The notes beneath the pieces were generated by a model. It saw only the letters and a program-made list of their open reading frames with translations. It ran no database searches and was not told the origin of the DNA. DNA of 64,000 bases from Picocystis sp. L7 (Eukaryota; Chlorophyta; Picocystophyceae; Picocystales; Picocystaceae): assembly GCA_020975725.1 (NCBI GenBank), contig QXJR01000009.1:372001-436000 (forward strand), given 5' to 3'. Every line of letters starts with the position of its first letter. Position 1 is the stretch's first letter. Shown here in pieces: positions 1-10,694 of this stretch. Made by a program: the position numbers and the translations under genes.

Positions 1-1011
1 ACGCAAGAGTTCGCAGCAAGTGCCGGCTTGTCGCTCGCACCCTTCCTGGCCCGACTGGGAGCATTGGGAGCCACACTCATGGCCGTCCTCTCGGGATACG
101 GAGCGGTGATGATGCCCTTTCGTTACCTCGACGCCTTCGTGCGTCCAGTCACCGAAGGAGATGTGGAGAATCTCGAATGGAGAATTCGACAGACAGGCCA
201 AGTGCTTGGGCCGAAGAAAGACAAGCTAGAACGGCTCATGGTGGAAACGACCAGAAACGAACTGGTGACCCAAAAGCGAGGACTGTTTGGAAGGATCCTT
301 TCCAACATAGGGGAGAGAAATAGACAACAGGAAAAAATCAACTTGCTGAAAATGGAAATTGATGCCTTGGAAGAAGTATGCAGACACCTGAGCAACGAAC
401 TGAGGGAAGCAGTGGACATGAACAAGAGGCATGCGCGCGTGGGGACGATGATGGGATTGGCTTTCAATTTATTCGGGTATGCCACCTCTGGGTATTGTGT
501 CTGGCGCTTGTTCCGTGCCATCTTGAATTTGATCACGAGGTCGAGTGGCTCTAACTCAGATCCGGTGGGACAAGCTGCAGCACTGACACTCAAGTTGTTG
601 CGCATACCGGTAGATGCAACTACCTTCTCCCAATACCTGACGCTGGCATTCATTGCCTTTGTGTCAGCAAATTCTATGAGGGCATTCCTGAGAGACATCC
701 TAAAATTGATGTCCTTAGCTAGCAGCGGTGCTTCTGCAAGTGCATTGGCACTTTTCTTTGCTGAGTTTATGGGGTTATACTGCCTTTCGTTCATACTATT
801 GGTTCAGCAGCGGCTCCCACCTCGCCTGAGAGAGCAGATCGCAGAAGTTTTTGGAGAGGAGCTAGAATTCACCTTTTTTGCCAAGTGGTTTGACACGATT
901 TTCATTGCCAGTGCTCTGTTCACCATGTTGATGGTATTTACACATCGGAAAGTAACAGTGCAGGAATCGTATCTTGAAGAAGGGATGCTGCCCAAAGCAT
1001 CACCGGACTAG
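1..1011 (+). CDS. GPHR: Golgi pH regulator / GTG family membrane protein (5'-partial)
   Basis: The frame is open from the window edge to a TAG at 1009-1011, giving the last 336 residues; the N-terminus lies outside. The visible part begins in a membrane stretch and then has the family block GYGAVMMPFRYLDAFVRPVT, followed by a charged coiled-coil-like segment (about residues 50-140) and at least four further hydrophobic segments, ending in WFDTIFIASALFTMLMVFTH and a short polar tail. This is the layout of GPHR/GTG proteins (Golgi pH regulator in animals, GTG1/GTG2 in plants), multi-pass proteins of the Golgi/ER whose anion-channel and ABA-receptor roles are known from the family, not shown here. 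It converges with ATR, 217 bp downstream. Confidence 0.9.
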   Translation, partial: TQEFAASAGLSLAPFLARLGALGATLMAVLSGYGAVMMPFRYLDAFVRPVTEGDVENLEWRIRQTGQVLGPKKDKLERLMVETTRNELVTQKRGLFGRILSNIGERNRQQEKINLLKMEIDALEEVCRHLSNELREAVDMNKRHARVGTMMGLAFNLFGYATSGYCVWRLFRAILNLITRSSGSNSDPVGQAAALTLKLLRIPVDATTFSQYLTLAFIAFVSANSMRAFLRDILKLMSLASSGASASALALFFAEFMGLYCLSFILLVQQRLPPRLREQIAEVFGEELEFTFFAKWFDTIFIASALFTMLMVFTHRKVTVQESYLEEGMLPKASPD

Positions 1012-1228
1012 CACTTGCAGGCACTGATGATAAATGGAACGCAGTGGTGGCACCATCTCAGAGATGCATCTGTTACGTCCGCGTCTTGCGTGACCGAAAT
1101 GTTGGACCCACGTCCTTTGATACCGGCACCACACAGCTCCCGTTGGCTGTCCCATTCCCGCCCTTGCCGTTCGCACGTCAAGAGAGGCAAGAAAGGAAAG
1201 CAAGTGTCCGTTTCGTACGGAAACTCAA

Positions 1229-4200
1229 TTAGAACCAAGGCATCCACCATATGTACATTTTTCCGAGGTTGTCCTTGCTGGTTGCTTCAGTGATGAGGCT
1301 GTGCACTTGCCCTTCCACAGATAGTGGCAATGATGGTGTGGAACGTACCCCCACCAAGACTCCATCAAGTCTCCCTTGAATTGTTGAAAGGGCTTTCCGA
1401 GCAAGTGCATTGTCGGCTTGGTCTGGACTGGTGGTGTGCCTTGTGTGCTTCGTCCACTCTACAAGCGGATCGTGGACAAAAGTCTCCAGTATACTCATAA
1501 GTGTGTTGCGATGTACCCGCAGCACATTGAGTGCAATTTCACACATTCTCGTAAACGATCCTTCTACTCCAGATATCCCAAACCCATCCACAACGTTCTG
1601 CGTGAGTCGAAAAGGAACCACCTCAGGCTTTTCTAACGCAAGCCCTTTGTCAAAGAGACAACTGAAGTCAACATGCACACAGTCCCCATTGGAGGAATCA
1701 ATGAGAATGTTCTCCCCATGCCGATCTCCAAGGCCTACCACATGCCCCACCATTGACCATACTGCTGCGGTGCGGGTGAAATTATTCCGGGCGTTGTACC
1801 AAACCGAGGGTTCAGGGAACATCCGCAGCAGCCACACGTGGAGGCGAGGGGGAAACATTTCAAGCACAGTGTTCAAGAGATCTGAGGGCGAGCCACCCTG
1901 TGCACTATCGTATATCTTCTTTATCTGCGGATTGGTTCGCCTGCGGTCAAAGAGCCCTTCCCTGGTGTACACGTCTTGACACACATGCCGTAGACCAGTG
2001 GTATTGTACACCCATTCAATCAGCCCACACTCTTCGGTCAGGGGTATTACTCCAAAAGTCCTTATGTACATGCTTCGTCTCCTGCTTTGTGCATTTTTCA
2101 AAAGAAGTCGATTAAGTACTGTTGTAAACTCCATCATGCGTGCATCCTTTCTCAGGTCGTCCTTCGGTTTGCATAGAAACGTGTACTCAACGCCATCAGT
2201 GCCAAGCAGCCTCAACTTCTTGGGTCGTTGGAGAGATAAGAGCACCTCAACATCATCCTGGAACCCCTCGATCTTCACCGACACTTCTGGAGCAACAGGT
2301 CTTCCCCCATCCACAACCTTTCCATCGGTTGGCAGCTCCACAGTGAGGCATTTAAGGACGGGCATCATGATTTCAAGCGGCATCATGCGCTTCATGAAGC
2401 TGAAATCATTGGTCAAGGAAAAGGTCTTCTGACCACGTGGTACACTATGAAAGCAGAGCTTGATGAGCTGGTCTACGAAAGGAATGAATTGCTTGTACAA
2501 TTTTTTTCCTTCGGCATTGGTTGCATGCTTCTTTCCAACACCAATGATTTCATTCGCATTGCTTTTGCGTTGAGAAACAGTGGATTTCGTCATTGCCACC
2601 AAGGCCCAGAGTGTTTGCTGGGGGTAGCACTGCAGGACTTTTCCAATGATGTGCGCTGTGATCTTTTGTACGTCAGGGTTTATGTGGGCAATGTGAGAGG
2701 TCAGCTGAGGCAATGCAGTAAGCCACACGTACACTGGCAACATTTTGGAGCATTGCTGAACGACGACCATCACATCATTGGCAATTCGTCTTTCTTTGGA
2801 AGGGATATTGCCTTCCATACGAGCAAGTTCAGCACCAAAGTCGTACCACAAGGTCAACATCCTTGGCAAGCTCTCGAAAATGTGCATGTGGCCATACTTG
2901 AGAGAGTAAGAGTAATTACGAATCACCTCTGTCAGATATTCCAAGTAATGTCGCTCGAGCACTTCTGGGTCCTTGCTAGCTTTTTTGGTCGCTGATGTGG
3001 AAAGTGCTTCCCCACCGTTGTGACGTTGGCGTTTTTTAGCATCGGCTTGTAATTCGTCCAAATATCTCGCAAAGTAGAAGTATCCCTTTTCCCAGTGCTT
3101 CTCAAGATCGATCACTTGCTTGTAGTGGCTAATGATGGAGCCTTGTTGCATCTGGCCAGTCATGTGTGCCCAACGAGCAAGACGTAGCAGCATTTTGGCA
3201 TCCTGCCTACCAGTGGCTTGCGGTTTTTTCCTCAAAGAGCGATGCAGAACAGAAATAGCATGATGGCCTTGCCCTACATCCCACAGAAGCTTTGCTTGCT
3301 CCAACTCGAAGTACGGCACTCCTTTAGCTTCGGCCTCTGATACTGCCATGAAAGCAGCATCATAGTGAGCAGACTTTCTGCAAATCTTTGCATACTCAAG
3401 AATGCAATTGCCTGCTTCCTCCTGAAGACCCAGAAAAGTGTAAAGTTGGCGACGTAGTGAGAGAATGGGCTCACGAATGGACAGTGATGGTTGCGTAGCA
3501 GACAATCTCTCGTTCCATTTTGAAAGTGATCTTAACATGTGCCTTTCCCCCACTTCCCCTTTGGACTTTTTGGAGTGGAGTTCAAAAGTCTCCTCCACTT
3601 CCTGGACCATTTGCAGCCAGACTACGCGAGGATATGCTCGCTCGTACGAGTCCATACTGGCAGCAGACAAGTAAGACATGGCTTCATACCTGGACCTTTT
3701 AACCTCCTCGTAGAACCACATTGGATCCTCACTACGCATTGCCTGGAGTAGTTTACCAACACGAATTCCCTCTCCTTCAATAATAGATCCAAAGCCCCCC
3801 ATACTGCGAAGAGCCAATACATCTGCTCCTGAGGTTCCCAGGTAGTCATCCAGCATATCCCATTGTCCAAGCCTCCAGGCTGCCTCTGCTCCCCTCGAAG
3901 CAAACTGAGCCTTCCTTAAAGGCATAAGATGCATTAAACCATTGGCCTGGGTCATCACAGCACTCCAGTGTCCCATTTTTAGCAGGCAACGAAGGTATCC
4001 ATCGTCATGAATTTGTTGTTGAGCACAGGAAATGTCTTGTTTGCCTGCAGCGGAGGTGCCTGTAGCCCATGAGCTAGTCTGACGCTCTCTCTCGTAAAGT
4101 GATAACGCCTCCGTCCATTTCCCAGTTGATTCAGCAATGATGAGTCTATCATCGATTTTTTCGCCTGACTCTCGCAAGCTAGCAAGCCCAGCCAAGCTGT

Positions 4201-7200
4201 CAGGATCTTCGAGACCTCGATACACCCTTTGCAGTAATTGTACCCCTTCGTCGTCAAACTTGTTGCTCACCCTTGCACATGGATTCAAACCTCCTAAATT
4301 GTCCGTCTTTTTTCTCAAAAATTCTTCCGTGTACTTAAGTGCCCTTGCGTGGGCATTCACCCGAAATGCTGCAGAAGCTAGATGCTCCACTGGAATAGCA
4401 TCCAAAAGTGATGCCACATAAGTGTCGTCTGCCCTTTCCTCTTCCTTCTTCGACCTGTTTTCCTCTACCCATGTACTCAAAGCATCTACCAATGCAAAAG
4501 CTTCATGTGTACTTACTTCAAGCATTCCCTCCGAATCGTGAGGAGCATTCCTTGAGTCTGGGAGATGCCCATGCAAAATCGCTGAAACCTCTTTGAATAT
4601 ATCAACTCGTGCTACTTCGTCTGCATGCAAAATAACATTGTGTACGATAAATGGTAGTAGGAACAAGGTGGTGGACATATCATGTCGAAAGACGCCCTGA
4701 CATGCACGAAACAGCAGGCCCTTTGTCCCGGTTGCTCGAGCTCCAAGGGACCGAATCCAGAGGAGGACCCACCTTCTGAAGCTCATTGGCCTAGATGTAA
4801 ATATCGGTGTTTCATTCATGATAGATGAGCTTTTCATTTGGAGAGTAAAGTTCGATGTCAGACATGGCCGAACTATCTCCTTGACATCCTCAGAAAGGTT
4901 TGCCCACAGGGCACTACGTGGTGTTTGGCCTCCTGAAAGACAGATGGGTGTATCTGCGCTTGCTCCGGGCTCAGCTTTCAAAATCTCCTGGATTGCATAT
5001 GCCGCTGCGTCAAGGGTATCGATATCTGAAGCACCACTCAGGACACGTGATAAATGATCTTCAATCAATTTAAGAGCCAGGATGTCATCTGGTATGCCTA
5101 TCTGTACAGGAGTACGTGTTTTGATATTGAGCCTAGCAGGATCAGCGGCGCCAATCATCCCAAGGCACCTCGCTGCTCTGAGCTGCACTCTGTATCGGAG
5201 CAGAGAACGTGCTTCTGAACCAGCACATCTCAGCAATGTTGAGATGCAATTTTCAAGCAGCAGGAGCTCTCCACAGTCTGAGCTTTTCTTGCGGCCTGGT
5301 AGGCTGACAAAATACCTCCCCACCCCTGCAGGCCACCCCTTGTGTGTACCCAATAGTGCGACAAACTCGCCCAGCGCTGCATGCCTCACTGCAAGGCTCT
5401 CATGATGAAGCGACTCCTCCAGAAGTTTGAGCTTGTCGTGGTTTGTAAGGTGCCCTCTCTCTGCCTCAATCGCCTTGGTTATCTGCTCAGTTTCTGGAAG
5501 TGCTGGAAGGGGAGGCATTAATCTCAATGCACCCTTGACATGCTCTTTACTGCTGGCTGATGGATGCAAAAGGAAGTCCAGAGCTCCTGCAGTTGCTTCT
5601 GCAAGCGACTTGTTTTCTTCAAAATTAGGTAGCAGTACTACCAATGCTTGTGGACCCACACGTGGGAGTGCAGCTGGCATGTGCTTGATCAGAGCCCGTA
5701 GAAATGTTTCCCAAGCACCGATCACAGCCATCCTTGCTGACTGCCTTAGCTCCAACGTGGAATGATGCAGAGATGAATTATTGGAGAGGTCAGTAGCCTG
5801 GGTCAGCAATGCAGTCACATGAGGTACAAACTCAACTATGCTGCTCTCAATGAATATCACTAAAACATTGAGGCAGCGTACCACCTGTAAGGCTTCATTG
5901 CCAGTAACTTTTTTCGACTTGAAGTGGTCTCCCAACGAGTTCAGAAGCATCACAAAGTGACCCTTGAGCAACCCAGGCACATTTGCCTCTTTCGTGATTA
6001 TTTGGGCGACTTGCTGAAGCATATCATGTGTACGGTCCCTTGTTTGCGCTGAATTGGCATATTTTTCCTCCCCCAATTTCCATACAACCTGCCTGAGTAA
6101 TGCAGGCAAACATGATTCCAGTTGCGAAATAAATCCCCAACCAGTCACAGACTCCATGTACTGCATCAGTCTATCAATTTCCTGAATGTCACTTCCCATT
6201 AGTGCCTCGGCAATGGCATAATGGCCATATTGCACGAGAAGAGCGGCAGCGCATGTGTCTTTCCCTTGAAGTGCAGAGAATCTACGTGCAATCTCCGTCA
6301 GGATATCTGTCTGCTGCTGTTCCACAAGACTTGGCAACGTCTCCTTTACGATGAGTTGTAAAAGGTTGACTTCTGCCTCCTCTAACACATGCTTTGCTAG
6401 CTGGTTCAGTAGCCTGGGCCGTGTGATTAAATTCCTTACCACATACTCAAGCACAGGACGACTACCACAAAGCATTTCGTACGCAGAGGACCCTTGATTT
6501 TTGGCAATAGCTTGAATCTCAGCTGCAGCTGAGGAGCTCACCAATGGAGCTCCACTATCAAGCTGGCCAATCAGCAGGAGAAGGGATAGAAGGAATGCCT
6601 GGCGGCTCTGTAAACTTCTTCCGAGTGCTCCGAGGCACGCAACCGCTGCTTTTGCAATGCCAGGGTCCTTTGCATTCTCAAGTTTTGACCTTAGTTCTTG
6701 AACTAGTTGAACTTCCAAGCTATGGAAGTCTACAGCCTTGGAAGATTTGCTCACTGCGTTTTCTTGCGATGGAGTGTCTTGGTTTTCCTTGGTGTAATCA
6801 TTTCGGAAAACCTCTACAAGTACCCACGGCTGAGCAAACGCCACTACCACAAGTGGTGTGACCTGGATCACTTCAACATGTCCCGTCAAAGAAGCATGGA
6901 GGCAATCCATTAGGGTAGCACCATACCCTTGGAACATCTCTTTCGAGTCTGAAAAAAGGAAACACCCAAGGGCAGCCACGGAGGCAGCACCCGTGCAAGG
7001 CTGTGAGCCCTGCACAATGGAGTGCGTGATACTGTCCAACAGCAAAGGGTGTGGCACAAGGTCTGCAATTCTCTCTAAGTTCAGAGGTTGGCACGTTCCC
7101 TGGGTTTGACATCCAGGAAGTTTCTCAATGCCAGCAGCTGCGAGCAAAGTGTCGGCTGGAGGGACTTTTCCATTGCTAGCCCAGTTACATGCAGTTTTGC

Positions 7201-9118
7201 ACCAAGATTTCACAGCGGCAAACATTGGGATGGCAGAAACAACGGTGGAGTAGATTGCTGTCGCCCTTACGAGATCAGATTCGTCCTTTAGAAGAGCATG
7301 GAGACTGAGAGAAACCTCATCCGGAATCATGCTACCTGCATTCAAGAGGTGTGCACTAACAAGAGGGATCAATGTGCAAGCTGCCATGCGCAAGGAAATT
7401 GAGTGTTCTGCACATCCCTTTTGAAGAAGTTCAATGATGAGGCTGTTTATACCCCTGTCAATGTAGTTAGACTGGATAAGCAGTTTCAAACCATCTACCC
7501 TGCAGCCCTCAAGTGCAACATCGCTCCAGGACCCTAAGAGAAGTTGGTCGACTCCTGATCTTAGGTGGGCATGCTGGAAATCAAGATGAGCTAATACCCT
7601 CATCAAAGCAATGGTAACATCACTACGTTTAGCGCACTGTGACTGGACACCCCATAGAAGCCAATGCTCGATGCAACGCTGAATGCGCTGGTCCAGTGCT
7701 TTTTCTTTGGGGAGAGCGTCCAATAGAAAGCCTAGACACTGGGCCCTAGCCAGGAGCTCATCAGTCGACAACAGCTCTGTTTCTGGCTCAAGGACCCTCA
7801 GTAGTGCATCCATGGATTTCTTCCCACCTTGGTGTTCATTCTTACCTTGGTACTGATAGCTCTCTTCGTCCACAACCACTTTTTGTTTCTTCATCACCGG
7901 CTGATCACTTGGTTGATCTTCATTCTCAAACAGGATCCGTGTGTTTATAGTTTGGAAGAGCCCCTGCACAAAGCTCTGAGCTTGCCGTTTGACTGCATCC
8001 CTCACCAAGGGGACAACTACATGCACTGTCCCAATGCTTCCGTTGATGACCCTTCCAAGAAGCCTTCCAAAAGCGAGGAGAAGTTGGTGACCAGATGACT
8101 GGTTCAGGATGTACAATGAACTGCCCACGATGGCCTCTGAATAAGCACGCAGATCATCAATGTCGACAAGCTCTACCACTAAATCAACGCATTTGGCAAA
8201 GTTACTGGCAAAAAGACCACGAAGGGTGCTGTTTGAACTCTGGCTATGTTGCGCTGCCATGCTGAGCATGCAGGACAGAACAACATCATGGCAAAGTTGG
8301 GGCACAAGCAATGAATCGATTTGGTAGGTACAAACAATCCAGTCAAGGCATGCAACTTGCACGTCTAAGCCCTTGGACCTCATCATGTTGGCAATCATTG
8401 TGCATGTGCTGGCCAAGTCCAGCACCTCCGATAACATAGGATGTTCCCCCAAGAAAGATGCCAACGTACAGCAGCTTATGACAAATAATTTCTCGCAAGA
8501 CTCACTGTCTAGATGGTCCATTTCTACCGACCAAAAGGGGCAATCTTTGCCGATTGTGTCCAAGGCTCCAGACTCGGATAATTCTGCCCATTGTTGTTGA
8601 GATGCCTGAAAACAGCGAGTGCGTCCTTGTTCTACGCCTTGGCTCTGCAGCAGGCCCTGGGCATTTCTGGCACTTGTTGCCATCATTTCCCCCAGTTCCG
8701 ATACCATGGTCTTGCAGACAGGCAGTTGCCTCTCTTGCGCCAATCGAAGCAGGGCGTGTGAAAGCTTGTAGACGAGGATGGTGACTGGAGAGACTTTGGT
8801 GGACTCGAGGTGGGTAGCGAAACACCTCGAAAGGGTACTGACAGGATTCATGACACCTTTCTCCAGGAAGACAGAAGGAAATCGATCGACTGCCAGTAAC
8901 ACTAGCCTCAGAATGGATGCTTTCTCCGTTTCACTCGAAGATTTCGTACCCAAGTATTCGTCCATCAGTGCGGGTAGCAACGATCGCAATCTCGAGACCA
9001 GCGCCGAAGGCTCGGACTGCGTTCCATCTTCTCCAGCATGTTGCATAATTTCTCCGAGTTCCTGCAGCAGGAAGCTCAGCTGTGCATCCGACATCCTTTT
9101 GGACTGGCTGGGTGGCAT
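1229..9118 (-). CDS. ATR: ATR-type PI3K-like checkpoint kinase
   Basis: A 7.9 kb uninterrupted frame encodes about 2629 residues, close to the usual ATR length (about 2600-2700). The C-terminus has the kinase N-lobe (VKIEGFQDDVEVLLSL region), the catalytic loop GLGDRHGENILID, the metal-binding block HVDFSCLFDKG, and a FATC tail ending KMYIWWMPWF. The wording DCVHVDFSCLFDKGLALEKP and PFRLTQNVVDGFGISGVEG is ATR-like rather than ATM-, TOR- or DNA-PK-like. The remainder is HEAT/FAT solenoid. Known role: sensing RPA-coated single-stranded DNA and signalling replication stress in the nucleus. The frame can be extended to 9199 only with a GTG, so the first in-frame ATG (9118) was chosen. No intron is needed. 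The 5' third is GC-rich and the 3' half clearly less so. Confidence 0.93.
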   Translation of the reverse strand: MPPSQSKRMSDAQLSFLLQELGEIMQHAGEDGTQSEPSALVSRLRSLLPALMDEYLGTKSSSETEKASILRLVLLAVDRFPSVFLEKGVMNPVSTLSRCFATHLESTKVSPVTILVYKLSHALLRLAQERQLPVCKTMVSELGEMMATSARNAQGLLQSQGVEQGRTRCFQASQQQWAELSESGALDTIGKDCPFWSVEMDHLDSESCEKLFVISCCTLASFLGEHPMLSEVLDLASTCTMIANMMRSKGLDVQVACLDWIVCTYQIDSLLVPQLCHDVVLSCMLSMAAQHSQSSNSTLRGLFASNFAKCVDLVVELVDIDDLRAYSEAIVGSSLYILNQSSGHQLLLAFGRLLGRVINGSIGTVHVVVPLVRDAVKRQAQSFVQGLFQTINTRILFENEDQPSDQPVMKKQKVVVDEESYQYQGKNEHQGGKKSMDALLRVLEPETELLSTDELLARAQCLGFLLDALPKEKALDQRIQRCIEHWLLWGVQSQCAKRSDVTIALMRVLAHLDFQHAHLRSGVDQLLLGSWSDVALEGCRVDGLKLLIQSNYIDRGINSLIIELLQKGCAEHSISLRMAACTLIPLVSAHLLNAGSMIPDEVSLSLHALLKDESDLVRATAIYSTVVSAIPMFAAVKSWCKTACNWASNGKVPPADTLLAAAGIEKLPGCQTQGTCQPLNLERIADLVPHPLLLDSITHSIVQGSQPCTGAASVAALGCFLFSDSKEMFQGYGATLMDCLHASLTGHVEVIQVTPLVVVAFAQPWVLVEVFRNDYTKENQDTPSQENAVSKSSKAVDFHSLEVQLVQELRSKLENAKDPGIAKAAVACLGALGRSLQSRQAFLLSLLLLIGQLDSGAPLVSSSAAAEIQAIAKNQGSSAYEMLCGSRPVLEYVVRNLITRPRLLNQLAKHVLEEAEVNLLQLIVKETLPSLVEQQQTDILTEIARRFSALQGKDTCAAALLVQYGHYAIAEALMGSDIQEIDRLMQYMESVTGWGFISQLESCLPALLRQVVWKLGEEKYANSAQTRDRTHDMLQQVAQIITKEANVPGLLKGHFVMLLNSLGDHFKSKKVTGNEALQVVRCLNVLVIFIESSIVEFVPHVTALLTQATDLSNNSSLHHSTLELRQSARMAVIGAWETFLRALIKHMPAALPRVGPQALVVLLPNFEENKSLAEATAGALDFLLHPSASSKEHVKGALRLMPPLPALPETEQITKAIEAERGHLTNHDKLKLLEESLHHESLAVRHAALGEFVALLGTHKGWPAGVGRYFVSLPGRKKSSDCGELLLLENCISTLLRCAGSEARSLLRYRVQLRAARCLGMIGAADPARLNIKTRTPVQIGIPDDILALKLIEDHLSRVLSGASDIDTLDAAAYAIQEILKAEPGASADTPICLSGGQTPRSALWANLSEDVKEIVRPCLTSNFTLQMKSSSIMNETPIFTSRPMSFRRWVLLWIRSLGARATGTKGLLFRACQGVFRHDMSTTLFLLPFIVHNVILHADEVARVDIFKEVSAILHGHLPDSRNAPHDSEGMLEVSTHEAFALVDALSTWVEENRSKKEEERADDTYVASLLDAIPVEHLASAAFRVNAHARALKYTEEFLRKKTDNLGGLNPCARVSNKFDDEGVQLLQRVYRGLEDPDSLAGLASLRESGEKIDDRLIIAESTGKWTEALSLYERERQTSSWATGTSAAGKQDISCAQQQIHDDGYLRCLLKMGHWSAVMTQANGLMHLMPLRKAQFASRGAEAAWRLGQWDMLDDYLGTSGADVLALRSMGGFGSIIEGEGIRVGKLLQAMRSEDPMWFYEEVKRSRYEAMSYLSAASMDSYERAYPRVVWLQMVQEVEETFELHSKKSKGEVGERHMLRSLSKWNERLSATQPSLSIREPILSLRRQLYTFLGLQEEAGNCILEYAKICRKSAHYDAAFMAVSEAEAKGVPYFELEQAKLLWDVGQGHHAISVLHRSLRKKPQATGRQDAKMLLRLARWAHMTGQMQQGSIISHYKQVIDLEKHWEKGYFYFARYLDELQADAKKRQRHNGGEALSTSATKKASKDPEVLERHYLEYLTEVIRNYSYSLKYGHMHIFESLPRMLTLWYDFGAELARMEGNIPSKERRIANDVMVVVQQCSKMLPVYVWLTALPQLTSHIAHINPDVQKITAHIIGKVLQCYPQQTLWALVAMTKSTVSQRKSNANEIIGVGKKHATNAEGKKLYKQFIPFVDQLIKLCFHSVPRGQKTFSLTNDFSFMKRMMPLEIMMPVLKCLTVELPTDGKVVDGGRPVAPEVSVKIEGFQDDVEVLLSLQRPKKLRLLGTDGVEYTFLCKPKDDLRKDARMMEFTTVLNRLLLKNAQSRRRSMYIRTFGVIPLTEECGLIEWVYNTTGLRHVCQDVYTREGLFDRRRTNPQIKKIYDSAQGGSPSDLLNTVLEMFPPRLHVWLLRMFPEPSVWYNARNNFTRTAAVWSMVGHVVGLGDRHGENILIDSSNGDCVHVDFSCLFDKGLALEKPEVVPFRLTQNVVDGFGISGVEGSFTRMCEIALNVLRVHRNTLMSILETFVHDPLVEWTKHTRHTTSPDQADNALARKALSTIQGRLDGVLVGVRSTPSLPLSVEGQVHSLITEATSKDNLGKMYIWWMPWF

Positions 9119-9630
9119 CCTGTTGGAGTAGGATTCCTTCTCCTTCCTCCTTAGGTCCGTGACGGCGGCGAATCGACTCGTATCCTCCCTTCGATCCACC
9201 AGGCTCCCTTCTTCGCGTTTTTAAGTCTTTCTGTACCTCCCAAGCGCGCTACGTTCGCTTTTCGATGCCTTCCAGTGCGCACATCGTTCTGGCGCGCTTC
9301 TCGCTTCGTCTGTTCTCGGTTTCGACCGGTTCCACACCGGGATCGAACCCGGCTGCGTTTCCTTTTCGAACCCGAGGTCTTTTCTTTTCAACCCCGTTGT
9401 CCCCTCCCAAAGACACGTCTTTTCCCCCCCACACGCACTCACACACGTACAAACCGAAACCTGTGCCCCCCTCCCCCTCACCACCGGGAGGATCCTCAGT
9501 TAAGCGATGGGTTAACTGGGAAGGGGGATGGCTGGATCCATCGTGAGGCGAGGAGAGGCGAGCGCAACGCCATCGCCCAAGCCACGTACGGCCGCGTCGA
9601 AGCGAGCGCTGCGGTTCGCTGGAGGTCGCC
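9119..9630. promoter_or_regulatory. Bidirectional promoter region ATR / TAB2
   Basis: A 512 bp gap between divergent start codons. It holds a cluster of TTCGA-centred words: GGTTTCGACC at 9319-9328, GATCGAACC at 9341-9349 inside a 16 bp palindrome, and TTTTCGAACCCG at 9363-9374. Related words recur in other 5' flanks of this window. No conventional TATA box was recognised. Confidence 0.5.
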
Positions 9631-10647
9631 ATGCGGGGTGTGTGTGCGTGCAAGACGGCAAGGACGGGGTGGAAGAGGAAGGGTGGGCAAGGGGAGGGAA
9701 ACGCGGCCGCGGGAAGACGAGCAGCTCGTGTGGCAGCCACCGGAAAACAGGTGCAAGCCGCACAAGCCGCAGCGGATCAATCCACCGCGTCGGTGTGGGA
9801 AATGGATTTCTGTTCCAGACCCATACTCGATGAAAGGAAAAAAAAAGTCTGGGAACTCCTGATTTGCACTCCCGATCGAAGCTTCGTACACGCAGAGTAC
9901 TTTCCCAACAACAAAATCAACAGTGCACAACTCAAGGAAGCACTGAAACGTGTGATGGATGAATCCGGACAAAGGCCCGAAAAAATCAGGTATTTCAGGT
10001 CGCAGATGCAGACGATCATAGCCAAAGCGCTGCAGGAGCTAGAAGTGAAACCCGTGCCCAGCAAGCGCTGTGTCACTCTGATGGGCTTGATCGAGGACAG
10101 ATTGGAAGAGGTCTACAAGAAGGATCCAGGTTACGACGGGAACATACCTCCCTTGATCAACTTGGAAGGAATGGCGCCAGACGATCTGCCGGACGCGTTG
10201 AGGGGAGAGCAATGGGCCTTCGTGCAGATTGACGTTGCCACGTTGAAACGGGAAGTAGAAGATGTTAAGCTGGGTAGGACATTTGGGGAAGTTTATGACC
10301 TATCGTTGCTCGGGTTGGGCGATCTACCAGACAATGCATTGGTCCCAGGGGTTGCTGTCTTTACTGCCAGAGCTTTTCCTCTGGCAGTGTGGACCAACGG
10401 CTTGGATCTCGCCTGTCTCAAGGCCGACAACGCCCAAAGCTCCTTGATTTTGGAAACGGGGATCAACAGCCGTTGGAGGTACGCTGCGATCTCCCGCACC
10501 CCCGATGGGAAAGAAGAGGCAGAGGCTTGGGAGGCAGCAAAGAAGGAAGTTGAAGGGTTGCATTTCCTGGCAGTGCAGACGGATCCAGAGGCGGATAGCT
10601 GTTCGGGGTTTTGGTTGCTTCAAGATCGCGAACCGCCAAAAATTTAA
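9631..10647 (+). CDS. TAB2: TAB2-like plastid RNA-binding translation factor
   Basis: 338 residues from an ATG. Residues 1 to about 56 are rich in Ala, Arg, Gly and Lys with few acids, as expected for a plastid transit peptide. The mature part starts WEMDFCSRPILDERKKKVWELL and runs through YFPNN, RYFRSQMQTII, a PSKRC block, and ends LHFLAVQTDPEADSCSGFWLL, which is the TAB2/ATAB2 family pattern shared by cyanobacteria and plants. In Chlamydomonas TAB2 binds the psaB 5' UTR and is needed for its translation; the same role is inferred here. It argues for a photosynthetic host. It diverges from ATR and converges on the pseudokinase gene with only 47 bp between stops. Confidence 0.88.
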   Translation: MRGVCACKTARTGWKRKGGQGEGNAAAGRRAARVAATGKQVQAAQAAADQSTASVWEMDFCSRPILDERKKKVWELLICTPDRSFVHAEYFPNNKINSAQLKEALKRVMDESGQRPEKIRYFRSQMQTIIAKALQELEVKPVPSKRCVTLMGLIEDRLEEVYKKDPGYDGNIPPLINLEGMAPDDLPDALRGEQWAFVQIDVATLKREVEDVKLGRTFGEVYDLSLLGLGDLPDNALVPGVAVFTARAFPLAVWTNGLDLACLKADNAQSSLILETGINSRWRYAAISRTPDGKEEAEAWEAAKKEVEGLHFLAVQTDPEADSCSGFWLLQDREPPKI

Positions 10648-10694
10648 TGGATACGGTTTCATCTCCTTTCGCGGCTTCCTTTCAGCAGATCGGC

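Noticed and set aside
9119-9199. Extension of ATR to a GTG start
   Set aside because: A nuclear gene should start at ATG; the added residues are not conserved-looking. Similar non-ATG extensions were trimmed for the rhodanese-FSH1, NudC, TSEN34, RCC1 and 60.6 kb genes.
9319-9374. tRNA-like B-box words (GGTTCGATCCC on the minus strand)
   Set aside because: No A box, anticodon arm or acceptor pairing could be found; the word is one of the recurring promoter palindromes. The same applies at 24089-24099 and 28891-28901.
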